A stretch of 64,000 nucleotides of DNA, taken from NCBI GenBank assembly GCA_900637135.1, contig LR134353.1, positions 1,798,001-1,862,000 of the forward strand. Direction: 5' to 3'. The DNA comes from Mycolicibacterium flavescens (lineage in GTDB: Bacteria; Actinomycetota; Actinomycetes; Mycobacteriales; Mycobacteriaceae). Positions 1-8,747 of this stretch are shown piece by piece; the stretch's first letter is position 1; each line of letters begins with the position of its first letter. Made by a program: the position numbers and the translations under genes. The notes beneath the pieces are model-generated. The model searched no databases, had not been told where the DNA came from, and saw only the letters and a program-made list of their open reading frames with translations.

Positions 1-380
1 TAACTCCGGAGACGTCGGTCTCGGGATTGCTCACCGAACTGGCGGTGCACAACATCGGCGCCATGATCGTGGTGTCGCCCGACGGTCTGATGGGGATCGT
101 CTCCGAGCGCGACGTCGTGCGCGCGCTGCACCGACGGGGCGGCGAACTGCTCACCAAGCCGGTGTCGGAGATCATGACCACGCTGGTGGCGACCTGCGCT
201 CCCGACGATTCGGTCGACAGCCTGAGCGCCCTGATGACGACGAACCGGGTCCGGCACGTACCGGTGATGGAGAACGGCAGGCTGGTCGGCATCGTCAGCA
301 TCGGCGACGTCGTCAAGACCCGGATGGAAGAGCTCGAAACGCAGCAGGAGCAGCTGCAGGCCTACATCACCCGTGGCTGA
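1..380 (+). CDS. CBS-domain protein (C-terminal part)
   Basis: The reading frame is open from the left edge (codons begin at base 3), so only the C-terminal ~125 residues are present. They carry most of one CBS motif (AVHNIGAMIVV, followed by GIVSERDVVRAL) and a complete second one (RVRHVPVMENGRLVGIVSIGDVV). Tandem CBS pairs usually bind adenine nucleotides and act as stand-alone sensors or regulatory modules. The tail is a charged, Gln-rich helix (EELETQQEQLQAY). The stop overlaps the GTG of the next gene by 8 bases, which suggests co-transcription. By position it matches the M. tuberculosis CBS gene next to Rv2405/lepA. The TTG at 27 is not the real start. The ligand is unknown. Confidence 0.85.
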   Translation, partial: TPETSVSGLLTELAVHNIGAMIVVSPDGLMGIVSERDVVRALHRRGGELLTKPVSEIMTTLVATCAPDDSVDSLSALMTTNRVRHVPVMENGRLVGIVSIGDVVKTRMEELETQQEQLQAYITRG

Positions 381-978
381 CGTCGAGGTCGCTCCGGCGG
401 CGCGGCAGCACGTGCGCCAGATGTCGGGGGTGCTGGCGCGCGCGTTCTACGACGACCCGGTGATGAAGTGGATGCTGCCGAACGATGCCGCGCGGGAGCG
501 AGCCCTGTCACGGGTGTTCGCCACGATGATTCGCCACCACTTCCTGCGCACCGAAGGAGTCGAGGTGGCGGGCGGCCGGCGCATCGGGGCCGCCGCGCTG
601 TGGGACCCGCCCGGCGAGTGGCGGCAGACCGGGCTCCAAGAGCTGCGGATGATGCCGGCATTCATCCGGGCGATGGGAGCCAATGTGCGGCGCGGCCAGG
701 CGATGGCCGAGCTGATGAAGCAGCACCACCCCGAGGAGCCCCACTGGTATCTGGGGGTGATCGGCAGCGATCCGACGGTGCGCGGCACCGGATACGGGCA
801 GGCGCTGATGCGCTCGCGCCTGGACCGCTGCGACGCCGAGCACGCGCCCGCGTACCTCGAGTCCAGCAACCCCGACAACATCGCCTACTACCGGCGCTTC
901 GGGTTCGACGTCACCGGCGAGATCGCGTTGCCCGACGGCGGCCCGCCGATGTGGCCGATGTGGCGCCAACCGCGTTGA
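373..978 (+). CDS. GNAT-family N-acetyltransferase
   Basis: A 201-residue protein starting with GTG and overlapping the stop of the CBS gene. The N-terminal part (VLARAFYDDPVMKWMLP) and the C-terminal acetyl-CoA region (LGVIGSDPTVRGTGYGQALM, then YLESSNPDNIAYYRRFGFDVTGEI) are typical of the GNAT fold. The V-x-G-x-G-Y-G/A loop binds the pyrophosphate of acetyl-CoA. The substrate cannot be read from the sequence. The tight overlap suggests translation coupled to the CBS protein. The gene converges on the PemK-like gene across a 100-base gap that holds a palindromic element. Confidence 0.85.
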   Translation: MADVEVAPAARQHVRQMSGVLARAFYDDPVMKWMLPNDAARERALSRVFATMIRHHFLRTEGVEVAGGRRIGAAALWDPPGEWRQTGLQELRMMPAFIRAMGANVRRGQAMAELMKQHHPEEPHWYLGVIGSDPTVRGTGYGQALMRSRLDRCDAEHAPAYLESSNPDNIAYYRRFGFDVTGEIALPDGGPPMWPMWRQPR

Positions 979-1007
979 TCCGGTGTGCGTGGACCAAGCG
1001 AAGCTGA

Positions 1008-1065
1008 CGAGTGACCGCGAAGTGCCAGAAATCTACGGCGTGTCGCGGACGAACACGGTCGCTCG
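1008..1065. repeat. palindromic intergenic element, copy 1
   Basis: The ends form a 10-bp inverted repeat with one mismatch: CGAGTGACCG at 1008-1017 and CGGTCGCTCG at 1056-1065, spaced by 38 bases. A related element with the same terminal repeat, a 39-base spacer and a shared inner block (GTCCGCGA, CGCCGTA) lies at 63842-63900 in the opposite orientation. Here it sits between two convergent genes and could act as a terminator. Repetition with conserved ends suggests a small dispersed element. Confidence 0.5.
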
Positions 1066-1078
1066 CGGTGACGAGCGT

Positions 1079-1678
1079 TCAACTCCAGGAGTATTCGGCA
1101 CGTAGCCGCGCGGCCACGACCTCGAACTTCTCGCGGGCCAGGATCGCGCCTTCGCGACGGATGCCGTCTTCGGGCACATCGAGCACCCGGTCCAGGCGCA
1201 CCCAACTCGCCCGCCCCTCGTAATCCCAGGTGCCCGAGCCGATGGCCACCCAGTCCGGGTCGTCTCGATGGTGATCCTGGCTGGACAGCATCAGGCCGAG
1301 CAGCGTGGACCGGTCGCGGCCCACCACCAGCACCGGCCGGTCCTTGCCCTGCGTCGGGTCGTCCTCGTAGACCACCCACGTCCACACGATCTCGCCCGGA
1401 TCGGCGCGCCCGTCGAGGTCGGGGGCGTACACCACCTTGCGGGCGCGGTGGGCGGTGGGCACGAAGTGCCGGCTGACCGGTCGCCCGGCGGTGATCGCGG
1501 GCGCCTCGTCTCTGGATGCGCCGGCGATCGCGTCCAGACCGATCCGGATGCCCTGCTGGATGCCGCGCTGCACGGTCTCGGACTGACCGATCTGACGGAT
1601 GATCTTCGGCGCCTCGTTGAACACCAGATTCTCGGCATACCTTTGGAATGTCTGCAGTGGTTTCCAGGGCGCAGGCAT
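1079..1678 (-). CDS. PemK/MazF-like conserved protein (Rv2405 type)
   Basis: A 199-residue protein. The core ([24 protein letters not shown], then [11 protein letters not shown]) has the pattern of the PemK/MazF beta-barrel, in which an early G-x-I-V strand and R-P-V-L-V-V are conserved. The ~90-residue N-terminal extension ([21 protein letters not shown]) is not part of classic MazF toxins. No antitoxin gene lies next to it. It therefore looks like the conserved mycobacterial Rv2405-type protein rather than an active toxin pair. An ATG at 1690 would add four residues. It is divergent from lepA. Whether it cleaves RNA is unknown. Confidence 0.7.
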   Translation of the reverse strand: MPAPWKPLQTFQRYAENLVFNEAPKIIRQIGQSETVQRGIQQGIRIGLDAIAGASRDEAPAITAGRPVSRHFVPTAHRARKVVYAPDLDGRADPGEIVWTWVVYEDDPTQGKDRPVLVVGRDRSTLLGLMLSSQDHHRDDPDWVAIGSGTWDYEGRASWVRLDRVLDVPEDGIRREGAILAREKFEVVAARLRAEYSWS

Positions 1679-1744
1679 ATTTCCGAGCATAAGCGAGCGC
1701 CGCCCAGCGCGATTGTGTGCTTCCGGCGCTGCCTGGATACGCTG

Positions 1745-3625
1745 GTGGCACCCGAAGTCCGCGTTCACCAGGAGATTCCCATCAGCACTTTCGCCGATCA
1801 GACCTTCACGGCGCCGGCGCAGATCCGGAACTTCTGCATCATCGCCCATATCGATCACGGCAAGTCGACGCTGGCCGACCGGATGCTGCAACTCACCGGT
1901 GTGGTCGCCGATCGCGATATGCGCGCGCAGTACCTCGACCGGATGGACATCGAGCGCGAGCGCGGCATCACGATCAAGGCGCAGAACGTCCGGCTGCCAT
2001 GGAAATTGGGGGACCAGGAATACGTCCTGCATCTCATCGACACCCCCGGGCACGTCGACTTCACCTACGAGGTGTCGCGCGCGCTGGAGGCGTGCGAAGG
2101 TGCGGTGCTGCTCGTCGACGCCGCCCAGGGCATCGAGGCCCAGACGCTGGCGAATCTCTACCTGGCCCTGGATCGCGACCTGCACATCATCCCGGTGCTC
2201 AACAAGATCGACCTGCCTGCGGCCGACCCCGACCGGTACGCCGCCGAACTTGCCCACATCATCGGCTGCGAACCCGAGGACGTGCTGCGGGTCTCCGGGA
2301 AGACCGGCGCGGGCGTGGCCGACCTCCTCGACCACGTCGTGCGCGAGGTGCCGCCGCCCGTCGGCGACGCCGACGCACCCGCGCGGGCGATGATCTTCGA
2401 CTCGGTCTATGACACCTACCGCGGCGTGGTGACCTACGTCCGCGTCGTCGACGGCAAGATCGTTCCGCGCGAACGCATCAAGATGATGTCCACCGGCGCG
2501 CATCACGAACTGCTGGAAGTGGGCATCGTCTCGCCCGAGCCCAAGGCCTCCGCGGGTCTCGGCGTCGGCGAGGTCGGATATCTGATCACCGGCGTGAAAG
2601 ACGTGCGCCAGTCCAAGGTCGGCGACACCGTGACGACCGCCCGCCACGGCGCGGCCGAGCCGCTCACCGGATACCGGGAGCCGCGACCGATGGTGTACTC
2701 GGGGCTGTATCCCGTTGACGGGTCGGACTATCCGGTCCTGCGCGACGCGCTGGACAAGCTGCAACTCAACGATGCGGCGCTGACGTATGAACCGGAGACC
2801 TCGGTGGCGCTCGGATTCGGTTTCCGCAGCGGCTTTCTGGGCCTGCTGCACATGGAGATCACCCGCGAGCGTCTTGAGCGCGAGTTCAACCTCGACCTGA
2901 TCTCGACGTCGCCGAACGTCGTGTATCGCGTTGTGCAGGAGGATGGTTCAGAAATCACGGTGACCAATCCGTCGGACTGGCCGGACGGCAAGATCCGCAC
3001 GGTTTACGAGCCGATCGTCAAGACCACGATCATCGCGCCCAGCGAGTTCATCGGAACCATCATGGAGCTGTGCCAGTCGCGGCGCGGCGAACTCGGCGGC
3101 ATGGACTACCTGTCCCCGGAACGGGTGGAGCTGCGCTACACGATGCCGCTGGGCGAGATAATCTTCGACTTCTTCGACGCGCTGAAGTCGCGCACCCGCG
3201 GATACGCCAGCCTGGACTACGAGGAGGCCGGTGAGCAGGAAGCCGACCTGGTCAAGGTCGACATCCTGCTGCAAGGTGAGCCGGTCGACGCGTTCAGCGC
3301 GATCGTGCACAAGGAGTCGGCGTACGCCTACGGCAACAAGATGACCACCAAGCTCAAGGAGCTGATTCCGCGCCAGCAGTTCGAGGTTCCGGTGCAGGCA
3401 GCGATCGGTTCGAAGATCATAGCTCGCGAAAACATCCGCGCGATCCGCAAAGACGTGCTATCGAAGTGCTATGGCGGGGACATCACCCGCAAGCGCAAGC
3501 TGCTCGAGAAGCAGAAGGAAGGCAAGAAGCGGATGAAGACCATCGGCCGGGTCGAGGTGCCCCAGGAGGCGTTCGTGGCCGCCCTGTCCACCGACTCGTC
3601 GGCCGCCGACAAGGCCAAGAAGTAG
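1745..3625 (+). CDS. lepA: translation elongation factor 4 (LepA)
   Basis: LepA is a ribosome-associated GTPase related to EF-G that acts on stalled or mistranslocated ribosomes. The GTPase motifs are intact: AHIDHGKST (P-loop), RERGIT (switch I), DTPGHVDF (G3) and NKIDL (G4). The C-terminal LepA-specific region ends with [25 protein letters not shown], followed by the usual Ala/Lys tail. Conservation with mycobacterial LepA begins at [24 protein letters not shown] at 1745 is taken as the start because it is the nearest in-frame start before that block. GTG at 1715 is an alternative, and longer in-frame extensions to 1268 run over the divergent gene. The lipoprotein gene follows after 6 bases. 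Confidence 0.95.
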   Translation: MAPEVRVHQEIPISTFADQTFTAPAQIRNFCIIAHIDHGKSTLADRMLQLTGVVADRDMRAQYLDRMDIERERGITIKAQNVRLPWKLGDQEYVLHLIDTPGHVDFTYEVSRALEACEGAVLLVDAAQGIEAQTLANLYLALDRDLHIIPVLNKIDLPAADPDRYAAELAHIIGCEPEDVLRVSGKTGAGVADLLDHVVREVPPPVGDADAPARAMIFDSVYDTYRGVVTYVRVVDGKIVPRERIKMMSTGAHHELLEVGIVSPEPKASAGLGVGEVGYLITGVKDVRQSKVGDTVTTARHGAAEPLTGYREPRPMVYSGLYPVDGSDYPVLRDALDKLQLNDAALTYEPETSVALGFGFRSGFLGLLHMEITRERLEREFNLDLISTSPNVVYRVVQEDGSEITVTNPSDWPDGKIRTVYEPIVKTTIIAPSEFIGTIMELCQSRRGELGGMDYLSPERVELRYTMPLGEIIFDFFDALKSRTRGYASLDYEEAGEQEADLVKVDILLQGEPVDAFSAIVHKESAYAYGNKMTTKLKELIPRQQFEVPVQAAIGSKIIARENIRAIRKDVLSKCYGGDITRKRKLLEKQKEGKKRMKTIGRVEVPQEAFVAALSTDSSAADKAKK

Positions 3626-3631
3626 GACGGC

Positions 3632-4351
3632 GTGCGCTCGGCGGCGATGACGGCGGCGGCCGTGGGCGCATGCGCGATCCTCGCCGGCTGTTCGGCGCCC
3701 GCCGGTGATGCCCCGGCCCCGCAGATCGCCGAGGTGGCCAAACCGTCGCCGAACCGGATGCTGGACCAGGCTTTGCCCACGGCTGAGGAGCTGACCACGA
3801 TGTTCGGGGCCAGCGGCTTCATGGGTCAGGTCGTCGAAGGTGGCGCCGACATGCTGCTGCAGGGCGTCCGGGAGGCCGAGGCGAGCCCGCCCGACTGTGT
3901 GAGCACCGGTTACCGGTTGGAGAAGGTGGTGTATCAAGCCAGCCCGGTGCGGTCGGTGGTCAGCCAGTCGTGGGCCGGAGGTGACGCCAACGGCCCCACC
4001 GTCACCGGGTTCTTCGGGGTGGTCGAGTTCATCGACGCCGATGCCGCGCAGGAGTTCTTCGCCTCATCGGCCGACAAGTGGCACCGATGCAACGGCCAGA
4101 CGCTGGTGTTGAGCCAACCCGACCGCGGCGCACAGGGATCCAGCCGGATCACCGAGGTCGGCGTCGACGACGAGATCGTCTCGGCGGTGGTGATGCAGGA
4201 CGCCGGATCGACGGTTCAGCGGGCCCTCGGTGTGGCAGGCGATTGCATCGTGGAGGTGGAGATCACCGACGTCGCCGGCCCCAGCCCGACCGGCGCCCGG
4301 CACGCGACCGCGGTCGCCGACCTGATGATGGACAAGATCGGCCAGTCCTGA
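3632..4351 (+). CDS. LppR-like sensor-domain lipoprotein
   Basis: A 239-residue secreted lipoprotein. A short hydrophobic signal with lipobox LAGC places the lipidated cysteine at residue 20. The mature part resembles the extracellular PknH sensor fold found in several mycobacterial lipoproteins: VVEFIDADAAQEFFASSADKW, a paired cysteine pattern (WHRCNGQT, GDCIVEVEI) and a C-terminal helix (ATAVADLMMDKI). The start is GTG, 6 bases after the lepA stop, so it is probably read from the lepA transcript. M. tuberculosis has lppR at the same place. No ligand is known. A decayed second copy of the same fold follows directly downstream. Confidence 0.8.
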   Translation: MRSAAMTAAAVGACAILAGCSAPAGDAPAPQIAEVAKPSPNRMLDQALPTAEELTTMFGASGFMGQVVEGGADMLLQGVREAEASPPDCVSTGYRLEKVVYQASPVRSVVSQSWAGGDANGPTVTGFFGVVEFIDADAAQEFFASSADKWHRCNGQTLVLSQPDRGAQGSSRITEVGVDDEIVSAVVMQDAGSTVQRALGVAGDCIVEVEITDVAGPSPTGARHATAVADLMMDKIGQS

Positions 4352-4424
4352 GCATTCGGTCGAGATTGTCGGTTACGTCGCGAATCTGTTGGAGCTGACC
4401 GCGCGAACACGACGACGACAAAAT

Positions 4425-4764
4425 CACTGGGTCGAACAGACCGCGGTGCTCTACACGTCGGCCGAGGAGGCGCAGCATTTCTTCAACTCGTCTCGAGAGA
4501 CGTGGGGGGTTACACCAATTCCACTGTGGGCGTGAGAAATTCATGCGACGTATACTTGTGGAACTCGGTCAGGTTCGTACCGACGGCAAGATGGTCGCCC
4601 AGGTTACGACGCAACAGGATGCCGACGGCTTGTGCTTGCCAGCATGTGCTGTCGACTGCATCGAACCTGACCGTCGAGGCGTGGCCGTGCAGTTACTCGA
4701 TCGGCGACGAGGCGGCCACCATCGCGCAGGACATGCTCGCCACGCGGCCAGATAACACCGCGCC
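4425..4764 (+). pseudogene. decayed PknH-sensor-type lipoprotein fragment
   Basis: Pieces of the same fold as the preceding lipoprotein appear in order but in different frames. VEQTAVLYTSAEEAQHFFNSS is in one frame (from about 4431), YTNSTVG in a second (about 4512), LGQVRTDGKMVAQVTTQQDAD in a third (about 4561), and ACQHVLSTASNLTVEAWPC with IGDEAATIAQDMLATRP back in the second (about 4630-4752). The C-x(n)-C spacing and the closing helix match the family. There is no signal peptide and no start. Several frameshifts are needed to rebuild it, so it is a dead duplicate. It fills the only long non-coding stretch in this part of the window. Confidence 0.65.
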
Positions 4765-4832
4765 GAGACTGGGCTTTCTGACGACCGGCGGCGGAGATCC
4801 ATCAAAAACAGCAGTCTCGCCGAAAAGGCGAT

Positions 4833-6869
4833 CTACATCGGGGCGTTGGCCGGGACGAAGACTCCGGAGCTGTCGGCTTCCTCCTCGGCCCGGATCACGT
4901 GCACGACCGCGTTGATCAACGCCAGGTGGGTGAACGCCTGCGGGAAGTTGCCGAGATGGCGGCCGGTGCGCGGCTCGATCTCCTCGGCATACAGGTGCAG
5001 CGGGCTGGCGAACGACAGCAGCCGTTCACACAGGTGTTTGGCGCGGCTGATCTCGCCGATCTCGACCAGGGCCGACACCAGCCAGAACGAGCAGATCGTG
5101 AAGGTGCCCTCCTCGCCGGACAGCCCGTCGTCGGTCTCGTCGACCCGGTAGCGCAGCACCAGGCCTTCCTCGGTGAGCTCGTCGGCGATCGCCAGCACGG
5201 TCGCGCGCACCCGCGGATCGTCGGGCGGCAGGAACCGCGTCAGCACGGCCAGCAGCAGCGAGGCGTCGAGCGCGTCGTCGCCGTACCGCTGCGTCAGCAC
5301 ACCGCGGGAGTCGACGCCGTGTTTGAGCACGTCGGCCTTGATCTCCTCGGCGGTCGCGCGCCACTGCTGCGCGTAGGACTTCTCGCCCTGGAACTCGGCG
5401 AGTTTCGAGCCGCGGTCCAGCGCGACCCAGCACATGATCTTGCTGCTGGTGAAGTGTTGCGGGTCGCCGCGTACCTCCCATATCCCGCGGTCGGGCTCCT
5501 TCCAGTGCTTGATCGCCTCTTCGACCTGCTGCTTGAGCACCGGCCACAGCGTGTCGGAGATCTGCTCGCGCGACTTGGCGTGCAGATACACCGAATCGAG
5601 CATGGTGCCCCAGATGTCGTGCTGCATCTGGTTGTACGCGCCGTTGCCGATGCGCACCGGCCGCGCCCCGTCGTATCCGGACAGGTGGCGCAGTTCCTCC
5701 TCGACCAGCGTGCGCTCGCCGCCGACGGCGTACATCACCTGAAGTGGGTGTCGCTCACCGTTGTTGGCGCCGGACACATCGGCGATGAACGCGAAGAAGT
5801 CGTCGGCCTCGCGGTCCAGGCCCAGTGTGTAGAGACCCCACAGCGCGAAAGTCGAATCGCGCACCCACGCATAGCGGTAGTCCCAGTTTCGTTCGCCCTG
5901 AGGCGTTTCCGGCAGCGACGTGGTGGGCGCGGCCAACAGCGCACCGGTCGGGGAGTAGGTCAGCCCCTTGAGCGTCAGCGCGCTGCGCTGGAGGTAGGCC
6001 CGCCACGGGTGGTCGGGGAAGTCGCCGATGTTGATCCACTGGCGCCAGGCCTCGCTGGTCTGCCACATCTTGTCGGCCGCCTCTTCATAGGTCTGTGGCG
6101 CCGGATGCTTGGACCACGACAGCGCGACGAACGCCTGGTCGCCTTCCTTCATCCGGGTCCGGGCCCGAGCCTCGTGGCCCTCCAGGCCGAGCCGCAGGTT
6201 CGTGGTGAGCCGAAGCGTGGGGTGCGCATCGGCGTCGCGGCTGGCGCGCGCGATCGCCTCGCCGTACGCCTGCGCGGAGTACTCCCACGTCGCGGGGATC
6301 CGGTGGTAGTCGAACGCCGGCTCGCAGTTCATCACCAGTTCGACGGTGCCGCTCACGCATCGCACGGTGCGCAGCAGGATGTGCTCGGCATCCCAGTCCA
6401 TCGGTGTGCGCCGATGGGTGCGCGAACGGGTCTCGAGGTCATGCCAGGGACCCATCACCAATGCCTCGCGCACGATCAGCCACCCGGTGTGGGTCTGCCA
6501 CGTCGTCTCCAGGATCAGGCTGCCGGGCAGGTAGCGCCGGGCCGAGGGCACCGTCACCCCGTAGGGCCCCAACCGGAAATGGCCGGCGCCGCGATCGAGG
6601 ATGGCGCCGAACACACTCGGCGAGTCGGGCCGCGGCACGCACATCCACTCGACCGACCCGGCCGATGAGATCAGACACGTGTTCTCGCAGTCGGACAGGA
6701 AGCCGTAGTCGGCGATGGGCGGAAACGGGTTTCGCAACGCTCCGGTGGGCGCGTACGGCGTCGGTGCGGTCACGGTCAGCGGGGTGTTGTCCGTGACGGC
6801 CTGAGCCGGCTTCGCCCCGTTCTCGGTCTCCGTTGACCCGTCCGACGGCCCGGTTTGTTGCAGAACCAT
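4833..6869 (-). CDS. GH15-family glycoside hydrolase, probable trehalase
   Basis: A 678-residue glucoamylase-like enzyme. An N-terminal beta-sandwich region (PPIADYGFLSDCENTCLISSAGSVEWMCVPRPDSPSVFGAILD) precedes an alpha/alpha-barrel. The signature ERNWDYRYAWVRDSTFALWGL lies near residues 322-342 and the acidic EEGTFTICSFWLVSALVEIGE near 585-605; these regions hold the GH15 general acid and base. Mycobacterial members at this locus (Rv2402 position) act as trehalases, splitting trehalose to glucose, and the call rests on that. No signal peptide is visible, so it is cytosolic. The gene points toward the pseudogene and is probably monocistronic. ATG at 6869 is the only good start. Confidence 0.85.
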   Translation of the reverse strand: MVLQQTGPSDGSTETENGAKPAQAVTDNTPLTVTAPTPYAPTGALRNPFPPIADYGFLSDCENTCLISSAGSVEWMCVPRPDSPSVFGAILDRGAGHFRLGPYGVTVPSARRYLPGSLILETTWQTHTGWLIVREALVMGPWHDLETRSRTHRRTPMDWDAEHILLRTVRCVSGTVELVMNCEPAFDYHRIPATWEYSAQAYGEAIARASRDADAHPTLRLTTNLRLGLEGHEARARTRMKEGDQAFVALSWSKHPAPQTYEEAADKMWQTSEAWRQWINIGDFPDHPWRAYLQRSALTLKGLTYSPTGALLAAPTTSLPETPQGERNWDYRYAWVRDSTFALWGLYTLGLDREADDFFAFIADVSGANNGERHPLQVMYAVGGERTLVEEELRHLSGYDGARPVRIGNGAYNQMQHDIWGTMLDSVYLHAKSREQISDTLWPVLKQQVEEAIKHWKEPDRGIWEVRGDPQHFTSSKIMCWVALDRGSKLAEFQGEKSYAQQWRATAEEIKADVLKHGVDSRGVLTQRYGDDALDASLLLAVLTRFLPPDDPRVRATVLAIADELTEEGLVLRYRVDETDDGLSGEEGTFTICSFWLVSALVEIGEISRAKHLCERLLSFASPLHLYAEEIEPRTGRHLGNFPQAFTHLALINAVVHVIRAEEEADSSGVFVPANAPM

Positions 6870-6926
6870 GCCGCCATCATCGACTGCCGACGCGCTCGCC
6901 GTCTACTTGTTGGCCGTAACGGCGCG

Positions 6927-8168
6927 TCAGCGGCGGGCGAAGGCCGGAATGCGTTCCGGTAGGGGACCGATCGCCACACCGTAGGCCGCCAAACGGCGCA
7001 ACAACGGAAGCCCGGCGGCCACCCGCACGAACCGGGGCGCTTCGGCCTGGCCGGTCGAAGCGACGGCGACCGCGATGACACGGCGGTGGATCAGCCTTTG
7101 CACCGACTGGATCAGCGCGGCGGGCAGCCAGCGCCGCGCCTGCACGCGGGCCAGATGCCTGGCCGACAGGCTGCCCGAGCGCAACGGACCCGCCAGGATC
7201 CGGCCTGCGGCGACGGCGTCGGCCACCGCGAGGTTGATCCCCACCCCGCCGACCGGCGACATCGCGTGGGCGGCGTCGCCGATAAGCAGCAGGCCGTCGC
7301 CGTACCAGCGCCTGAGCCGGTTCAACTGCACGTCGAGCAGCTTCACGTCGTCGAACGACGTCACCGCCCCGATGCGGTCGGCCAGCCACGGCACCAGCGC
7401 CACCACACCGCGATGCAGCGACCCGATTCCCTGCGCCCGCAACTCCTGGTCGCGGCCCTTGGGGATGACGTAGGCGCACTGATAGTAGTCGCCGCGGTCG
7501 ATGACGATCTGCGCGTGCCCGGCCCCGAGGACACCGGCGAGCCCGTGCGGGTCGTCGGGATCGCGGGGCAGCCGGAACCACCAGACGTCCATCGGCACAC
7601 CGAAGTCCTTCGGCTTGAGCCCCATCTCGGTGCGCAGCGTCGATGACCGCCCATCGCAGGCGACGGTCAACGTCGCGCGCATCTCGCGCTCCTCACCGTC
7701 GGCGCTGCGGTAGCGGACACCGACCACCCTGTCACCGTGACGGATCGGGCCGAGCACCTCGGTGCTGCGCAGCAAGGTGAACGACGGCTCTCGTTGAGCG
7801 GCAGTGGCCAGCAGCTCCAGGAAATCCCACTGCGGAACCAGCGCAATGTGTTTGTGCGGACCGGGAATTCGCTGCAGATCCATGGTGACCGGCGTGTCCT
7901 GCACCGTCATCGACAGCGTGTCGATCTCTCGGTGCGGAATCGCCGCGAACTCGTCGGACAGCCCCAACTCGTCGAGCAGCCGCAGCGTGCTGGCATGCAC
8001 GGTGTCACCGCGGAAATCGCGGAGGAAGTCGGCGTGCTTCTCCATCACCGTGACGTCGACCCCGGCGCGGGCCAGCACCAACGCGAGCATCATGCCCGCT
8101 GGACCGCCGCCGGCCACGATGCAGGTGGTGTTACCGGCACGCAGAGCGGGGTCGGAGTCGGCGGCCAC
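6927..8168 (-). CDS. FAD-dependent monooxygenase (PHBH/UbiH type)
   Basis: A 413-residue flavoprotein. Motifs in order are the N-terminal dinucleotide-binding GGGPAG (about residues 20-25) with E41-region acid, the central CDGRSSTLR (DG motif) that contacts NADPH/FAD, and LLIGDAAHAMSPVGGVGINLAVADA (about residues 290-315), the GD motif binding the FAD ribityl chain. This is the class A aromatic-hydroxylase architecture. The C-terminus (RRLIHRRVIAVAVAS onward) is family-typical. The substrate is unknown. It is divergent from the small membrane protein at 8201, with only 32 bases between them, so the two promoters must overlap. Confidence 0.85.
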   Translation of the reverse strand: MAADSDPALRAGNTTCIVAGGGPAGMMLALVLARAGVDVTVMEKHADFLRDFRGDTVHASTLRLLDELGLSDEFAAIPHREIDTLSMTVQDTPVTMDLQRIPGPHKHIALVPQWDFLELLATAAQREPSFTLLRSTEVLGPIRHGDRVVGVRYRSADGEEREMRATLTVACDGRSSTLRTEMGLKPKDFGVPMDVWWFRLPRDPDDPHGLAGVLGAGHAQIVIDRGDYYQCAYVIPKGRDQELRAQGIGSLHRGVVALVPWLADRIGAVTSFDDVKLLDVQLNRLRRWYGDGLLLIGDAAHAMSPVGGVGINLAVADAVAAGRILAGPLRSGSLSARHLARVQARRWLPAALIQSVQRLIHRRVIAVAVASTGQAEAPRFVRVAAGLPLLRRLAAYGVAIGPLPERIPAFARR

Positions 8169-8188
8169 GCCCCCATCTTCGCATCGCC

Positions 8189-8194
8189 TAGGCT
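8189..8194 (+). promoter_or_regulatory. -10 box, likely leaderless start of the 65-aa gene
   Basis: TAGGCT at 8189-8194 fits the mycobacterial -10 pattern TANNNT. The GTG start codon follows after 6 bases, so transcription would begin at or next to the start codon. No Shine-Dalgarno sequence is present, which fits a leaderless mRNA. Confidence 0.45.
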
Positions 8195-8200
8195 GGCCGC

Positions 8201-8398
8201 GTGGGTGGCTTTCTGAGTTGGTGGGACGGTGTCGAGCTCTGGCTCACCGGCCTGCCGTTCGTCGCCCAGACCGCGATGGTGATGCCGGTGGTGCTCGCGT
8301 TGGCGTACGGCACCGCGGTCGTGCTCGACGGCGCCCTCGGTAACGGGATCAGGTTGTGGCGCCGTGTTCGCCACGACGAACGGGATGCTGATCAATGA
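8201..8398 (+). CDS. small conserved membrane protein (Rv2401A type)
   Basis: A 65-residue protein starting with GTG. A hydrophobic stretch (FVAQTAMVMPVVLALAYGTAVVL, about residues 21-43) is followed by a basic tail (RLWRRVRHDERDADQ), giving a single membrane helix with the C-terminus probably in the cytosol. M. tuberculosis has a similar small membrane protein (Rv2401A) at this position. The stop overlaps the next small ORF by ATGA, so the two form a two-gene unit. Function is unknown. Confidence 0.7.
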   Translation: MGGFLSWWDGVELWLTGLPFVAQTAMVMPVVLALAYGTAVVLDGALGNGIRLWRRVRHDERDADQ

Positions 8399-8484
8399 GC
8401 GGCGGGATGCCGCGGTCGCGGGTGACGCTGGTGCTCGTCCTCCTGGTGATCCTGGTGATCGTCATGTGGCTGTTCACTCGTTGA
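8395..8484 (+). CDS. 29-residue single-span membrane peptide
   Basis: The start ATG overlaps the stop of the previous gene (ATGA). The 29-residue product is a short basic head (MSGGMPRSR) followed by an almost unbroken hydrophobic helix (VTLVLVLLVILVIVMWLF) and the end TR. Such tiny membrane peptides often escape annotation. The coupling and the clear amphiphilic layout argue for translation. Function is unknown; it may act with the 65-residue membrane protein. Confidence 0.55.
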   Translation: MSGGMPRSRVTLVLVLLVILVIVMWLFTR

Positions 8485-8524
8485 CGCCGCCGAACTTTCA
8501 CCGAGCAGGCCGCGGAAACTCTGT

Positions 8525-8530
8525 TAGGCT
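8525..8530 (+). promoter_or_regulatory. -10 box of the sulfate-transport operon leader
   Basis: TAGGCT matches TANNNT and lies 7 bases before the ATG of the polycysteine small ORF. This spacing puts the transcript start at the ATG, so the small ORF would be leaderless. Confidence 0.55.
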
Positions 8531-8537
8531 TCGCGCC

Positions 8538-8630
8538 ATGCAAACAGCGTCCGGCAACAAGAGCGGCCATGTTCTGGCCCTCATTGCCGTGAGTTTCAGC
8601 GCTGTTGCCGATGTCTGTTGTTGTTGCTGA
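8538..8630 (+). CDS. polycysteine leader peptide of the sulfate importer operon
   Basis: A 30-codon ORF ending in four consecutive Cys codons just before the stop (DVCCCC). No Shine-Dalgarno is present, but a -10 box is 7 bases upstream, so it is probably leaderless. Leaderless polycysteine small ORFs upstream of sulfur-assimilation operons are established in mycobacteria as cysteine-responsive attenuators. Ribosome progress through the Cys run reports charged tRNA-Cys and controls the downstream genes. The 117-base stretch to subI contains stem-forming sequence (CCCGTC-GG-GACGGG near 8702-8715) and GTCCC repeats close to the subI ribosome site, as expected for alternative folding. Confidence 0.8.
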   Translation: MQTASGNKSGHVLALIAVSFSAVADVCCCC

Positions 8631-8747
8631 CTCCTCCGCCCGTCCGCGGTTCGGTGTCGGTAACGGCTGCCAGATGACGCCTCGCGCTGATCCATCGCCT
8701 TCCCGTCGGGACGGGTTCCACCGAAGTCCCCCAACGAAAGGTCCCCG

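Noticed and set aside
1079..1678. Active MazF-type toxin-antitoxin system
   Set aside because: No antitoxin ORF is adjacent, and the protein has a long N-terminal extension as in the conserved Rv2405 type.
1268..1744. N-terminal extension of LepA to the first in-frame start
   Set aside because: It would run across the divergent PemK-like gene and has no LepA similarity before EIPIS.
4899..6668. A 589-codon plus-strand frame opposite the GH15 gene
   Set aside because: Antisense shadow; GH15 signatures are on the minus strand.
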